The translations under genes were made by a program, and so were the position numbers. Below, piece by piece: positions 1 to 8,609 of a DNA stretch of 40,343 bases (the first letter of the stretch is position 1; every line of letters starts with the position of its first letter). Under the pieces are notes generated by a model, which searched no databases, was not told where the DNA came from, and worked only from the letters and a program-made list of their open reading frames with translations. Source of the DNA: Scytonema sp. UIC 10036 (GTDB lineage: Bacteria; Cyanobacteriota; Cyanobacteriia; Cyanobacteriales; Nostocaceae); assembly GCF_009725235.1 (NCBI RefSeq), contig NZ_WJFC01000115.1, positions 1-40,343 of the forward strand, written 5' to 3'.

Positions 1-31
1 AGGCATTGCGCCCGTACAAAGCCAGGAAATT

Positions 32-60
32 CACTGGTCACTGATTACTGGTCACTGGTA
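32..60. repeat. short tandem repeat (TCACTGGT/TTACTGGT type) over the miaB stop
   Basis: Imperfect tandem copies of an ACTGGTC/ACTGATT unit run through the miaB stop codon and its last six codons. This type of short tandemly repeated sequence is common in filamentous cyanobacteria. Here it supplies coding sequence, so it probably replaced the original gene end. Confidence 0.6.
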
Positions 61-1399
61 CAAGTGCTTCCCCTGTTAAACTGAAAGCTCGAACTTCAGT
101 AATTCTGACATTGACTAACTGACCTTTAAGTTCCTGAATATCACCAGTAAAGAATGTCAGCCGATTACCACGGGTACGTCCCATCACCTGGGTTTTATCT
201 TTCGGGTTTTGTTCTTCTACCAGCACTTCTTCAATGCGCCCCATGTAACGCTGCGATCGCTCGGCTGCTTTGATAGCCACCAGATGATTTAGCCTTTGGA
301 GGCGATCGCTTTTCACCTCCTCGCTCAATTGCTCATCCCAGACTGCGGCGGGTGTTCCCGGACGTGGAGAGTAGGCGGCGGTGTTCAATTGGTCAAAACC
401 AATATCTTCGACCAACTTCAAAGTATTTTCAAACTGTGCTTCGGTTTCTCCTGGAAAACCGACAATAGCATCAGCACTAATTGATGCATCTGGCATATAT
501 TGCCGGATTGTATCGATGATGCGGCGATATTTTTCGTGAGTATAACCCCGCGACATGCGTTTTAGTACCTCATTATCCCCTGATTGAAAGGGAATGTGAA
601 AGTGTTCGCACACCTTAGGTAATTCCGCACACGCTTTAATCAACCGTTCGGTAAAATAACGAGGATGGGAAGTGGCGAAACGAATTCGCTCAATTCCCGG
701 CACATCATGAACGTAGTCAAGTAAATCTGTCAAAGTGTGTTGGTGGCGACCTTCAGGTGTAACTCCTGGCAAATCGCGCCCGTAAGCATCAATATTTTGA
801 CCGAGTAAAGTCACTTCCTTATAACCTTGTCGTCCCAGTTCTTCCATTTCCGAGCGAATGGCGTCAGGTGTCCGAGATTGCTCAACACCCCGCACATTAG
901 GAACAACGCAATAAGTGCAGCGTTCGTTACAGCCGTAGATTACATTTACCCAAGCAGTGACAGTAGTATCGCGTCGCGGCTTGGTAATATCTTCCATGAT
1001 ATGGATTGGCTCAGTCGCAACAACTTGATTGCCATCAAATACCTGTTGTAGCAAATCTTTCAAGCGATTGGCGTGTTGCGGTCCCATAACCATATCAACT
1101 TCTGGCACTCTTCGCAACAGCGATTCTCCTTCCTGCTGTGCTACACAACCAGCAACCACTATAGTTAGGTCTGGTTGTTCGTGCTTGCGTTTGGCTTGCC
1201 TACCCAGATAAGAATATACTTTTTGCTCGGCATTATCTCGTATGGTACAAGTGTTGTAAAGAATTAAATTTGCATCATTCGGGTCTTCTGACCACTCAAA
1301 GCCCATGTCTTCTAGGATGCCAGCCATGCGTTCTGAATCGGCTTTGTTCATCTGACAACCGAAGGTGGTGATATGATAGCGACGGGGTGAAGTGGTCAT
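38..1399 (-). CDS. miaB: tRNA-2-methylthio-N6-dimethylallyladenosine synthase MiaB
   Basis: Radical-SAM methylthiotransferase that adds the 2-methylthio group to i6A37 of tRNAs reading UNN codons. The 453-residue protein has the family's full length. The N-terminal UPF0004 domain shows the three cluster cysteines (C15 in [13 protein letters not shown]51 in [11 protein letters not shown]85 in [10 protein letters not shown]). The radical-SAM motif [15 protein letters not shown] gives C157, C161 and C164. A C-terminal TRAM-like segment follows. The start [15 protein letters not shown] fits the family; no strong Shine-Dalgarno is visible. The last codons (PVTSNQ-stop) are written by a CACTGGTCACTG-type tandem repeat, so the extreme C-terminus is probably not conserved. 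The gene stands alone with no operon partner in view. Identification is very secure. Confidence 0.97.
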   Translation of the reverse strand: MTTSPRRYHITTFGCQMNKADSERMAGILEDMGFEWSEDPNDANLILYNTCTIRDNAEQKVYSYLGRQAKRKHEQPDLTIVVAGCVAQQEGESLLRRVPEVDMVMGPQHANRLKDLLQQVFDGNQVVATEPIHIMEDITKPRRDTTVTAWVNVIYGCNERCTYCVVPNVRGVEQSRTPDAIRSEMEELGRQGYKEVTLLGQNIDAYGRDLPGVTPEGRHQHTLTDLLDYVHDVPGIERIRFATSHPRYFTERLIKACAELPKVCEHFHIPFQSGDNEVLKRMSRGYTHEKYRRIIDTIRQYMPDASISADAIVGFPGETEAQFENTLKLVEDIGFDQLNTAAYSPRPGTPAAVWDEQLSEEVKSDRLQRLNHLVAIKAAERSQRYMGRIEEVLVEEQNPKDKTQVMGRTRGNRLTFFTGDIQELKGQLVNVRITEVRAFSLTGEALVPVTSNQ

Positions 1400-1590
1400 G
1401 GTAACTATAAAAGGAATGCGATAGCAAATTACACTATCTTCAAATTATAAAATTTTGCACCCCTAACGTGTGGATTAATTTGGCTGTAATATCCCCAGCT
1501 TGTTGAGAATAGTGTAAAGTGCTAAGTAAGTTGGCGAGAAATGGATGATACGAAAATTTCCCTGGTTGAAGCAGTTAATTATTTAATTCC

Positions 1591-1845
1591 TCATTCAAGA
1601 ACTAGCAACGGCAAGTTTTTCACGTCTAAAGATTCGGATAAATAGCCCCTTACTAAATCTCCAACATACAACTGTCGAGCGGCAGTACACCAACAAAAGT
1701 CATCTGGCTGAGTAGCAGAAGGTTTAAAACAACCAACAAAGTAACTTCTATGCTGAGTATCGCTTGCTATAACCTGAAAACGAACATATTGTAAAAGTAT
1801 ATCTTGACGTTTCATCGATTTTGTCACAAGCTTTTGTTGATTCAT
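1591..1845 (-). CDS. small hypothetical protein
   Basis: An 84-residue reading frame that I do not recognise. It starts with ATG preceded by TAGGAAACA, a usable ribosome-binding site, and has plausible codon use. An internal methionine (residue 11, MKRQDILLQY) is an alternative start. The product is soluble-looking, with no signal peptide or membrane segment. It has three cysteines (GCFKPS, FCWC) and ends in a hydrophobic LPLLVLE. No operon partner is evident: miaB ends about 190 bp beyond it and the Rieske gene is upstream. It could be a cyanobacterial small conserved protein or a chance ORF. The RBS and lack of a competing frame favour a real gene, moderately. Confidence 0.45.
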   Translation of the reverse strand: MNQQKLVTKSMKRQDILLQYVRFQVIASDTQHRSYFVGCFKPSATQPDDFCWCTAARQLYVGDLVRGYLSESLDVKNLPLLVLE

Positions 1846-2207
1846 TGTTTCCTATACGGCTTGGTGGTAAGTATAAAATAAAGCTTTCAATCCTTCATTC
1901 ACAACATTCCTTAGAATGATGCTTGTGTATCTTTAGAAGGATGATTGTATAAATACGAACATAAAAACTCTATCCTAGGGAATATAGGGTCACCGTGCCA
2001 ATGCGGTTTTTTCCAGTGGAAAAATCCTTGACCAACTGTTGTAGCGAGCGCTATCCTACCATGTATAAAACCGGGCTGCATTTAACAGCGTGGTTTAGTT
2101 TAGATAGAGCTTTGAGATTAAGAAATTAAATTCGATAGAGATGAGACAGCTTTTAGCAGAAAATAGTATTCATCTTGCTAATTTCAAACCAGGTGCCGTG
2201 CAGAAAA
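1846..2207. other. intergenic stretch without a convincing gene
   Basis: AT-rich spacer between the small hypothetical gene and the Rieske gene. A 45-codon frame opens on the plus strand at 2141 and runs into the end of the Rieske gene, but it has no ribosome-binding site and no recognisable content. Nothing else is supported here. Confidence 0.5.
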
Positions 2208-3542
2208 TTAGTGGCGAGTATAAGAACGCTCGAACTTTGTTTGTAATCTACCTGCTCCAGTTGCCAAAGCAGTTATGACAAAAGCGGCGAAAACTGCTAC
2301 TATTTGAAGCCAGTTAGCATCAGCAACTATGGCAGTCCCTGCAAGAACTATTGCGATACCGATAAAGGTTTGTTTTAGTCGAATAGTGGCTTGATATGCG
2401 CGGTTACACGAACTACATAATTGTGTGTGTTGCAATAATCTGTCTAAAGAAGCTACCTTATTGTTGAATTCATGACTGTCTATATTTTTAGAGGTGGAAT
2501 AGCCTTGATAATAGGGCAACGAAGAACCGAATTTATCCAGCCACTTGCGGTATGCAATTACTAATGTATCGGAGGTTTTCAGCGGTAAATAAATTTGTTT
2601 TAAGCTTTCTCCTAACTGGTGAATTTGTAAATTTTGCCCAACCAAGAGTGCCATATCACCTTCTAATATATTATTGGTTTGAAAGTGATGCATCCAGCGG
2701 GGTTTAAGGTTGATGAACCATGTTAGTCCATTGATAAAATTTCTATGTAGAATCCGGCATTTATTCTTACCTAAAGGAATTGAATATAAAGCCGTTCCAG
2801 CATTGCAAGATTTACCTTTAATTTGAAAACTAAATTTGTAAAGAACTAAGTTAGGAGCAATAAAATCCACTCGTCCCCAACTGGTAGCGGATTTGCCAGC
2901 GCCTTTAACTCTAGAAAGAATACCAGCAATAGTATTTTCTTCTACTTCAATTTCTAGAGGTCGAGCATACTCTTTTTTGCTGAGTACACCATCGTGGCTG
3001 ATAGGGACATGGGCTGGATCGATGACATTTTCGATAAATAATGTTTGGTCGTAAGGAAGATCGCGCATATAGTTAACACAAGCAAATTGCGGCATATCCA
3101 ACTCGGGAATAATTGGGATGCCCTGCTCCAAGGCAGTTTCAACTTCCCCAGCCCACATCCAAATTATACCTTGCCTTTCGACGACCTTAAATGATTTCAC
3201 GCAGGCATTAGCTGGTATTTTAGCATCTACTGGTAACTGAGGAATATGAAGACATTGACCATCAGTACCAAATTGCCAACCGTGATACAAACACTCTATT
3301 TTGCCATCAATTATTTGACCATCGGAAAGTTTAGCTGCACGATGAGGACAACGGTCAGTTAAACATACTAAATTTCCTTCTCGATCTTTAAATAATACTA
3401 AGGGTTCATCGTACAAAGAAAAGCTGTAAGGGAGGTTTTTCGGCAAATCTTGTAGAAAGCAAACAGGATACCAGCACTGCTTCCAATTGAATTTTTCTGC
3501 TGTTTGTGTAGTTGATTCTGTTGTATTCATATCTAAATTCAT
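2208..3542 (-). CDS. Rieske [2Fe-2S] oxygenase of the PAO/Tic55/PTC52 family
   Basis: Non-haem iron oxygenase with an N-terminal Rieske domain (RCPHRAAKLSDG then CLYHGWQFG; ligands C65, H67, C84, H87) and a mononuclear-iron site in ENVIDPAHVPISH (N172, D175, H178, H183). A pheophorbide-oxygenase-like C-terminal region follows. Near residue 375 there is a CSSC motif, matching the redox CxxC of the plant Tic55/PAO/PTC52 group. After it come two hydrophobic segments (about 390-430) that would anchor it in a membrane. Known relatives act on chlorophyll catabolites or related tetrapyrroles, or in redox sensing; the substrate here cannot be read from sequence. An alternative start lies at residue 5 (MNTTES). 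Length (444 residues) is normal. No neighbouring reductase gene is present. Confidence 0.9.
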   Translation of the reverse strand: MNLDMNTTESTTQTAEKFNWKQCWYPVCFLQDLPKNLPYSFSLYDEPLVLFKDREGNLVCLTDRCPHRAAKLSDGQIIDGKIECLYHGWQFGTDGQCLHIPQLPVDAKIPANACVKSFKVVERQGIIWMWAGEVETALEQGIPIIPELDMPQFACVNYMRDLPYDQTLFIENVIDPAHVPISHDGVLSKKEYARPLEIEVEENTIAGILSRVKGAGKSATSWGRVDFIAPNLVLYKFSFQIKGKSCNAGTALYSIPLGKNKCRILHRNFINGLTWFINLKPRWMHHFQTNNILEGDMALLVGQNLQIHQLGESLKQIYLPLKTSDTLVIAYRKWLDKFGSSLPYYQGYSTSKNIDSHEFNNKVASLDRLLQHTQLCSSCNRAYQATIRLKQTFIGIAIVLAGTAIVADANWLQIVAVFAAFVITALATGAGRLQTKFERSYTRH

Positions 3543-3664
3543 TGATAACTCCTAAATTATTTGCAGTATATTTAAGAATTTTTTGTAATGTAATTTACCT
3601 ACCTAGAGTATAGTAATCCTATTTGGGTGACAAACGAATGGTATATTTATACTATATAGATATT

Positions 3665-3805
3665 TGTTAGGTTGAGCGCTTTGAGGGTTTGGATTAATTT
3701 CCCTTGCAAATTCCATACCTTCACGGTGTCCCCATTGCTATGACGAAGCTAACACCGTCCACGTTTATCGTCCAGCCTCTCAAAGCTTTTATCATAGATT
3801 TGCAG
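3665..3805 (-). pseudogene. WD40-repeat fragment, frameshifted remnant
   Basis: On the minus strand a stretch reads NGDTVKVWNLQGKLIQTLKA, a textbook WD40 repeat end (TVKVWN... followed by the next strand). Just upstream a second frame reads KALRGWTINVDGVSF, matching the LKGH...V..VSFSPDG start of a repeat. The two halves are in different frames with the middle shortened, and no full propeller surrounds them. It is therefore a relic of a large WD-repeat gene, a family that is abundant in filamentous cyanobacteria. A 77-codon frame on the opposite strand (3704-3937) is an antisense shadow plus random sequence. Confidence 0.6.
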
Positions 3806-4124
3806 CACTCGCACACTAGGTCAAAAATTACCAGGTACGGAAATCTCTTACATTCAACACCTAAGTTTTGTCAGCAGTTCGCCTTCTTAACAAAACATCA
3901 TCAATTGGCTGATAAAAAACTCCACCCGACGATTTAACATATATGAGGTGAGCGGTGCTTTTTGATCGCGTAAAATATGTTCATAAAGGAAGGTGCAATT
4001 GCATCTCAAACAGAGTCATGCTATTAGCCAAGGAAAAATTAAGCATGAATGAGAGGCGAAGCATGAATAATACAGACAATAATTACCACAATCGCAAGGT
4101 TTTTAAATTCCTATAAGGTTTTAT

Positions 4125-4253
4125 ATGAACCGGATTGTCATCATCGCATTTGTACTGTTTGGGCTTGCGGCTTGTGTACCAAAGTCAGATCCGAACCAGC
4201 CACCAATCCCTTCTCCTGGTAAACCCCAAACCTTGGTTGTCTACAACCTATGA
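4125..4253 (+). CDS. small lipoprotein-like ORF, perhaps a truncated binding protein
   Basis: A 42-residue ORF with a clear lipoprotein signal: MNRIV, a hydrophobic core, then the lipobox LAAC at residues 14-17, followed by a Pro-rich linker and the ending QTLVVYNL-stop. The post-lipobox sequence resembles the first residues of solute-binding lipoproteins (a beta strand such as TLVVYN), so this may be the surviving N-terminus of a substrate-binding gene rather than a complete small lipoprotein. No ribosome-binding site is obvious. The next gene begins about 90 bp downstream and is unrelated. Confidence 0.4.
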   Translation: MNRIVIIAFVLFGLAACVPKSDPNQPPIPSPGKPQTLVVYNL

Positions 4254-4344
4254 CTTGAACTGTGTATTTTCACATTCAGCCAAAAGAGGTAGGTGACCTT
4301 ATCAGTACATGAATACTATAAATTGAGGAACGGAAAAAACTGAG

Positions 4345-4761
4345 GTGACACTTGAAGTTAAGGAACTGACAGGTATGACAGTAGAAGAGCTACGAAAAAA
4401 CGACATGATGGCCCACTTGCTTGACTCCCTTGATGCAGGGAAGGACATCGGTCATTATGGTAGGTTAGTGTTTGCAATGGTTGCGCGTCACTTCTTAAGT
4501 GAATCAGAGTTAATTGATTATCTCCAAAAGGATAAAGATTTCAGCAAACAAGAAGCGCGTTCAATGTATTTACAGGTGCAGGGTAAAGACTATAATCCAC
4601 CCCGACGCGAACGTATTCTCCAATGGCAGTCACAGCAGGATTTCCCAATTTGCCCCAATGCTGATGACCCCGATGCTTGTAATGTTTATAAGGACTTGCA
4701 GTTTCCAGAAGAAATATACGAGCAGATCTCCCACTACCACGAACAGAAAGCGGATAGCTAA
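4345..4761 (+). CDS. conserved-looking hypothetical protein
   Basis: A 138-residue soluble, acidic protein that I cannot assign. It starts at GTG; an ATG at 4375 (MTVEELRKND) is an equally good start and may be preferred. The N-terminal half is helical (VEELRKNDMMAHLLDSLDAG). The C-terminal part is rich in Asp, Pro and Cys (FPICPNADDPDACNVYKDL) with an aromatic tail. There is no signal peptide and no membrane segment. Codon use and composition look like a real gene, and the frame is intact in an otherwise decayed stretch. Small coupled frames may follow (4765-5005). No function is proposed. Confidence 0.6.
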   Translation: MTLEVKELTGMTVEELRKNDMMAHLLDSLDAGKDIGHYGRLVFAMVARHFLSESELIDYLQKDKDFSKQEARSMYLQVQGKDYNPPRRERILQWQSQQDFPICPNADDPDACNVYKDLQFPEEIYEQISHYHEQKADS

Positions 4762-4764
4762 GTT

Positions 4765-5005
4765 GTAGTCAAGGTTCAAATTTAAGGCGATCGCCAATTC
4801 TTTTCCACGTATTGCCTGAAGCTCATCAGCACTTGAGTTCATACATTACCCACGTCGAGCGGGGCTACATCAAAGTCAACCGGAATATTATAGCTGAATT
4901 GGGACAATTACAAGCATGACGAAACCGCATTCAGGGCAAGATGCTAATAGCGATAAACGAATCTCAACGGAAGACAGACGTATCGCTCTTCACTACATTG
5001 CATAA
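4765..5005 (+). other. two short coupled frames, possible gene remnants
   Basis: An open frame without an ATG runs to a TGA at 4917-4919 and ends with SSYITHVERGYIKVNRNIIA and a short tail. The SYITHVERG part is reminiscent of the end of an XRE-type helix-turn-helix (SYISRIERG). Its stop overlaps the ATG of a 29-codon frame (4916-5005) in the ATGA arrangement typical of translational coupling. Both are too short for a confident call. They may be scraps of a regulator operon or chance. Confidence 0.22.
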
Positions 5006-5073
5006 TTTAGCAAGCTTTCATTGATAAATATTTAGAATCTCTTACACTATACGATACTTAAAACTGCCTGTGG

Positions 5074-5244
5074 ATGCAAGAGCATTCGCAGGCTTACGCT
5101 AAATACGCCAACGCTCATTGGCACGAGCTGATCGACCGCTATCACCCGTCAATCTTATGGAACGATCTTGGTTATCCAGTTGCTGGAAACGCAAATAACA
5201 CGATTGCTTACTTCTACAATAAAGTCCCATTAGGTGTTGACTAG
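5074..5244 (+). pseudogene. alpha-L-fucosidase (GH29) fragment
   Basis: An in-frame stretch of 56 codons containing KYANAHWHELIDRYHPSILW, NDLGYP and TIAYFYNKVP. It matches the GH29 alpha-L-fucosidase segment in which ELI-x2-Y-x-PS-x-LWND carries the nucleophile region and YYN-x-VPDGV follows. Everything N-terminal and C-terminal is missing. The frame stops at TAG 5242-5244, exactly where sequence homologous to S-formylglutathione hydrolase begins in another frame, so it is a deletion-derived relic. The assignment rests on recognising the family motif. Confidence 0.6.
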
Positions 5245-5920
5245 CACCGAAGAAAATTTTATGGTCAAAGCGGGAGCACAACAATATGCTGCTAAATACG
5301 GTGTGATGCTTGTTGCGCCAGATACCAGTCCTCGCAATACTGGCATTCCCGGTGAGGATGACGAGTGGGATTTTGGTACAGGTGCGGGTTTTTATGTGGA
5401 TGCTACGGTTGAACCTTGGTCATCTCACTACCATATGTACAGTTATGTTGTTCGCGAGTTACCTGCTTTGATAGCAGAGAATTTCTCCGTACAGTCAGAC
5501 AAGCAAAGTATTTTCGGTCACTCTATGGGGGGACATGGTGCGCTTGTTTGTGCTTTAAGAAACCCCAAACAGTACAGATCGGTATCGGCTTTTGCGCCCA
5601 TTGCTGCACCAATGCGTTGTCCTTGGGGTCAAAAAGTGTTTAATGGGTATTTGGGTGGCGATTGCGAAACATGGCGTGAGTACGATGCTAGCGAATTGGT
5701 CAAGCAGTATGGATACCACAGCCCTATTTTAATTGACCAAGGTACTGCTGATAAATACCTTGAAGAGCAGTTGCTACCAGGATTATTTGAGCAAGCTTGT
5801 GCAGAAGTAAATCAATCTCTCATTCTGCGTTACCAGGAAGGATACGATCACGGCTATTATTTCATAGCCACTTTTATTGAAGATCATATCCGGCATCATG
5901 CACTTATGCTTAAAGAGTAA
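5234..5920 (+). pseudogene. fghA: S-formylglutathione hydrolase lacking its N-terminus
   Basis: Esterase-D family serine hydrolase that converts S-formylglutathione to formate and glutathione in formaldehyde detoxification. The 228-residue frame keeps [19 protein letters not shown], the nucleophile motif [10 protein letters not shown], the Asp region ([17 protein letters not shown]) and the catalytic His in GYDHGYYF. The first 50 or so residues of the usual 280-residue protein, including the strands that form the oxyanion region, are absent. The frame begins at a GTG directly after an in-frame TAG (5231-5233), and the sequence before it belongs to a fucosidase fragment. There is no ribosome-binding site. 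The catalytic triad is intact but a functional product is unlikely. Confidence 0.8.
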
Positions 5921-6068
5921 GCTTAAGGTATAGTCTAGTTCTAAGTGTAGAAAATATCTAATTAATCATTGCAAAAGATGGTTACCCCCATAATGTTACC
6001 ATCCATCAGCTTGATAACCGCATCCTTAAGAAACGCCAGAAAGACTAATACAGGACGGTACGGTAGAG

Positions 6069-6240
6069 TACAGACAAAAAACTGTAGTTGCGCCATACTT
6101 AAAATGGCAAAACCAGTCTATTGATACAAGTCGCAAGACTTGGTAGAAAAACCTTACACCTATATAGGCAGTAGGTGTGAAGTCGATACACCAATCATTC
6201 TTCTCAGTTATACTGAGAAGAACTATCATTTGATTTTTTT
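6069..6240 (+). ncRNA. candidate structured RNA: five consecutive hairpins ending in a terminator-like stem
   Basis: Within about 170 bases there are five successive inverted repeats: TACAG/CTGTA (6069-6086), GCCAT/ATGGC (6092-6108), CAAGTC-GCAA-GACTTG with a GNRA tetraloop (6127-6142), CTTACACCTA/TAGGTGTGAAG with one bulge (6153-6182), and an 11-bp perfect stem TTCTTCTCAGT/ACTGAGAAGAA with a 3-nt loop (6198-6222). A T7 run follows at 6234-6240. No convincing coding frame covers it. The short stems could be chance; the tetraloop stem and the 11-bp stem are harder to dismiss. Strand is chosen from the T-run. No known RNA family is recognised. Confidence 0.35.
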
Positions 6241-6616
6241 AGGTTCACTTTAAAAATTCAACACAGCAACTTCCTTTGTTGAATTGTGTAGTTAGTAGAT
6301 AGATAAACTTCCCTTTATTTTGTAATCAAAAAATTATTTTTAGATCGCTGTTCAGACTAATCTCTGTGCGTTCGCTTATTTTGAGATCCGAAGGGGAATT
6401 AAAGCCTTAATGTAAAAGGAGAAAGGGGATTTTTACGTGAACCATTATCTTTATGTAAAATTTGTGACGATCACAAAAGGCTAAGGGAGGCGATGATTTA
6501 AGGCGTAGGCATAGGATAAATCATAAAATGACCAAAAGCTCCATGCGACTAAAAATGCCTGAATCTATTGTAAAGCCTGAATTACAAGCCCTGTAAGGCT
6601 TAATTAAATCTGGCGG
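6241..6616. other. gene-free stretch
   Basis: AT-rich sequence between the hairpin array and the exporter relic. I see no RBS-led frame longer than a few dozen codons, no repeat and no recognisable protein scrap. Confidence 0.4.
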
Positions 6617-6845
6617 TTAAAAATGAGCGAACGTACAGTTCAAACTATCTAAACTTTCAGTGACGATCGCTTGCGTGCGGTTATCCAAAGAACTGGTTGC
6701 CTCATCCATTAAAATAATTTTTGGCTTATTGAGAAGCGCCCTCGCAATCAATAATCGCTGCCGCTGTCCCCCAGAAAGATTGCTACCGCCTTCACTGATA
6801 ATAGTACTTACTTTAATAAATTCCGTAAACTTTTTCTGTAGACCC
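6617..6845 (-). pseudogene. ABC exporter ATPase fragment (NHLM/bacteriocin-exporter type)
   Basis: On the minus strand the frame reads [20 protein letters not shown], then [20 protein letters not shown] and [16 protein letters not shown]. This is the ABC signature (LSGGQ), the Walker B ([12 protein letters not shown]) and the D-loop of an ATPase. The [16 protein letters not shown] and DNRTQAIV wording is characteristic of NHLM-type bacteriocin export ATPases. Walker A, the membrane domain and the H-loop histidine region are missing. The frame opens after a TAG near 6846 and ends at TAA 6617-6619 right after the D-loop region. It is a dead scrap and not the same family member as the PCAT at 25.8 kb. 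Confidence 0.72.
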
Positions 6846-7640
6846 TAAATACTAAACCTTATCCTATTTTTCCAACTTAAAATTTTTTATAAGGTGTAAA
6901 AACATACTTTTCCAACTTAGCTTTTTTAGCATTGTGGCTAACTTACAGCAAATTTCAACTTGGTGAGGTACGAAAATTACTCCCCTCTGTCCCCCTGATG
7001 CCTTGGGGGAATGAAAGGGGGGTGTACCTCATAAGACTGAGAAAGGCTACAACACTTGACATTTTAATAAAAGCAATGATATTCAAAAAAAACACTGCAA
7101 ATACTTAAATTCCTCTACACACTCATACTTTGGAAAAATACTTAAAAGATATAAATTCACTCAAACTTTTATATAAAATTTACATATGATGTTGTAGCGC
7201 TCGTACATTCCCCGACTACAGCATTTCTATGTAACTTCGGTGAAGCCTATTTGAGCGCAAATATCTCGTAAATCGTCCAATTGTCATTTTTGTACCTCCT
7301 GTTCCTTTGCGTAAGTTCTACTGTCAATACTTTTCATCTATCTTGAACAAGATTAATAATGTATAAATCATTGCAATTTTAATTGATTTATAAATCTTCT
7401 TTTTGTGACAAAATAGATTACGGAGTTAAAAATCTCGCAACGTCAAATTAGGTTTTTTGGTTAAACTTAACGATCTGAGGTGCTGTCAAGGTAATATTTA
7501 TGCTGGGTATCTCACTGAGTAAGTTTTCCATAGGGTCTGTGGAAATCACTAAGTAATATTGCTTATTGACAAAGTTGCTATTTAACTTACAACAAATTAT
7601 CCAAGTAACTTCGAGCGCGAAACACTCATCAACACTCATT
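6846..7640. other. long gene-free stretch with one imperfect palindrome
   Basis: About 800 AT-rich bases without a supported gene. The only structured part is 6964-7031. The frame opening at 7448-7756 on the minus strand overlaps the start of the permease gene and looks like a shadow. The segment directly before 7641 is the presumed promoter region of the permease, but I cannot place -35/-10 boxes with confidence. Confidence 0.4.
6964..7031. repeat. 68-bp imperfect palindrome
   Basis: The ends TGAGGTAC and GTACCTCA are perfect 8-bp inverted repeats. Inside are CCCCC...GGGGG and a CCCT/AGGG pair, so the whole segment can fold into one long hairpin. It resembles small dispersed palindromic elements of cyanobacterial intergenic DNA. 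No other copy was seen in this window. Confidence 0.5.
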
Positions 7641-8609
7641 ATGATTGAGAAAGTAGAATTCTCACAGTCACAAACAAAGCCAGCACTTGATTTGATTGAT
7701 TTAAGCTTGTTATTAATAGCAGTAATGATTTTATCCTTAGCTGCAATATTTATCAAATTGAGCGAAAACGAACTAGGTCCAAATGCGACAATCTTTAATC
7801 GCCTTTGGATTGGGAGTTTAGCACTCTTGATATGGAAAGCGATGCCAACGGAGCGCGGCGATCGCGTCTACGCTCCGCCCAACACAACATCCCTTGACTA
7901 TAGAGTGCAACCAACATGGACAATTCGCGATCTAGCCCTTTTTGTAGTATCATGTGGGATTTCTATGCTATGCTTACTCACTTGGGCTTGGTCTATAACT
8001 CAGACGAGCGTTGCCAACTCAAATTTACTGCATAATCTGACGCCGATTTTCGCTACATTAGGAGGTTGGCTATTTTTGGGTCATTTATTTGATGGCAGAT
8101 TTCTCATTGGCTTAGTACTAACATTGGCGGGCGCGATCGCTGTTGGAGTTGAAGATTTGCAGGTGACACCGCAACACTTCATCGGTGATGCTGTTGCTTT
8201 ACTCTCTGCTGTGTTCTATGCTGGAAGCTTTCTCATTAGCTCACAGCTACGAAGCAAGTTTTCAGCAACAACCATACTCCTATGTAATTGCACGGTTGGC
8301 GCTTTATTGATCCTCCCAATTGTCGTAATCCGCGAAAATCAAGTTTTCCCCAGTTCTGCTACCGGATGGTTGGCAGTCATCGGTTTAGGTGTTCTGTGCC
8401 AAGCGATCGGTCAGGGAATTGTAACTTCTAGCCTCAAAAATTTTTCTGCCGGATTTGTTTCCCTTTTCTTGCTGCTGGAGCCACTTATGACTGCAATCTT
8501 TGCTCGGATTCTCTTTGCAGAAAGGTTAAGTATCTTCAACTGGGTAGCTTTTTTTGTGATTATGGTAGGCATATACCTAGCAAAATCTGGTAAAGGCGCA
8601 GAACAGTAA
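7641..8609 (+). CDS. EamA/DMT-family permease
   Basis: A 322-residue membrane protein of the drug/metabolite transporter superfamily with two EamA halves and about ten hydrophobic segments (for example LLLIAVMILSLAAIFIK, TWAWSITQTSVANSN, LLEPLMTAIFARILF). The PLMTAIFARILFAERL end motif is typical of the second EamA repeat. An upstream TTG at 7566 would add 25 residues, but the ATG at 7641 (MIEKVEFSQ) gives a normal N-terminus. The loop after helix 2 carries an inserted GDRVYAPP segment encoded by a small palindrome (7849-7880). The ATP-grasp gene lies 400 bp downstream on the same strand. Relatives export amino acids or small metabolites; the substrate is unknown. Confidence 0.88.
   Translation: MIEKVEFSQSQTKPALDLIDLSLLLIAVMILSLAAIFIKLSENELGPNATIFNRLWIGSLALLIWKAMPTERGDRVYAPPNTTSLDYRVQPTWTIRDLALFVVSCGISMLCLLTWAWSITQTSVANSNLLHNLTPIFATLGGWLFLGHLFDGRFLIGLVLTLAGAIAVGVEDLQVTPQHFIGDAVALLSAVFYAGSFLISSQLRSKFSATTILLCNCTVGALLILPIVVIRENQVFPSSATGWLAVIGLGVLCQAIGQGIVTSSLKNFSAGFVSLFLLLEPLMTAIFARILFAERLSIFNWVAFFVIMVGIYLAKSGKGAEQ
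7849..7880. repeat. palindromic HIP1-containing insertion inside the permease gene
   Basis: CGGAGCG (7850-7856) and CGCTCCG (7872-7878) are perfect inverted repeats flanking a GCGATCGC core. The element sits in frame in the permease coding sequence and adds a hydrophilic loop (about TERGDRVYAPP). It is GC-rich compared with the surrounding gene, as expected of a mobile palindromic repeat. Confidence 0.6.

Noticed and set aside
3704..3937. Plus-strand frame of 77 codons
   Set aside because: Half of it is antisense to the WD40 scrap, it has no ribosome-binding site, and its composition is not protein-like.
6026..6229. Minus-strand frame of 67 codons over the hairpin array
   Set aside because: Residues mirror the inverted repeats and there is no start signal; the hairpin structure explains the segment better.
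7448..7756. Minus-strand frame of 102 codons before the permease gene
   Set aside because: It overlaps the permease start and has no RBS or recognisable motif; treated as a shadow frame.
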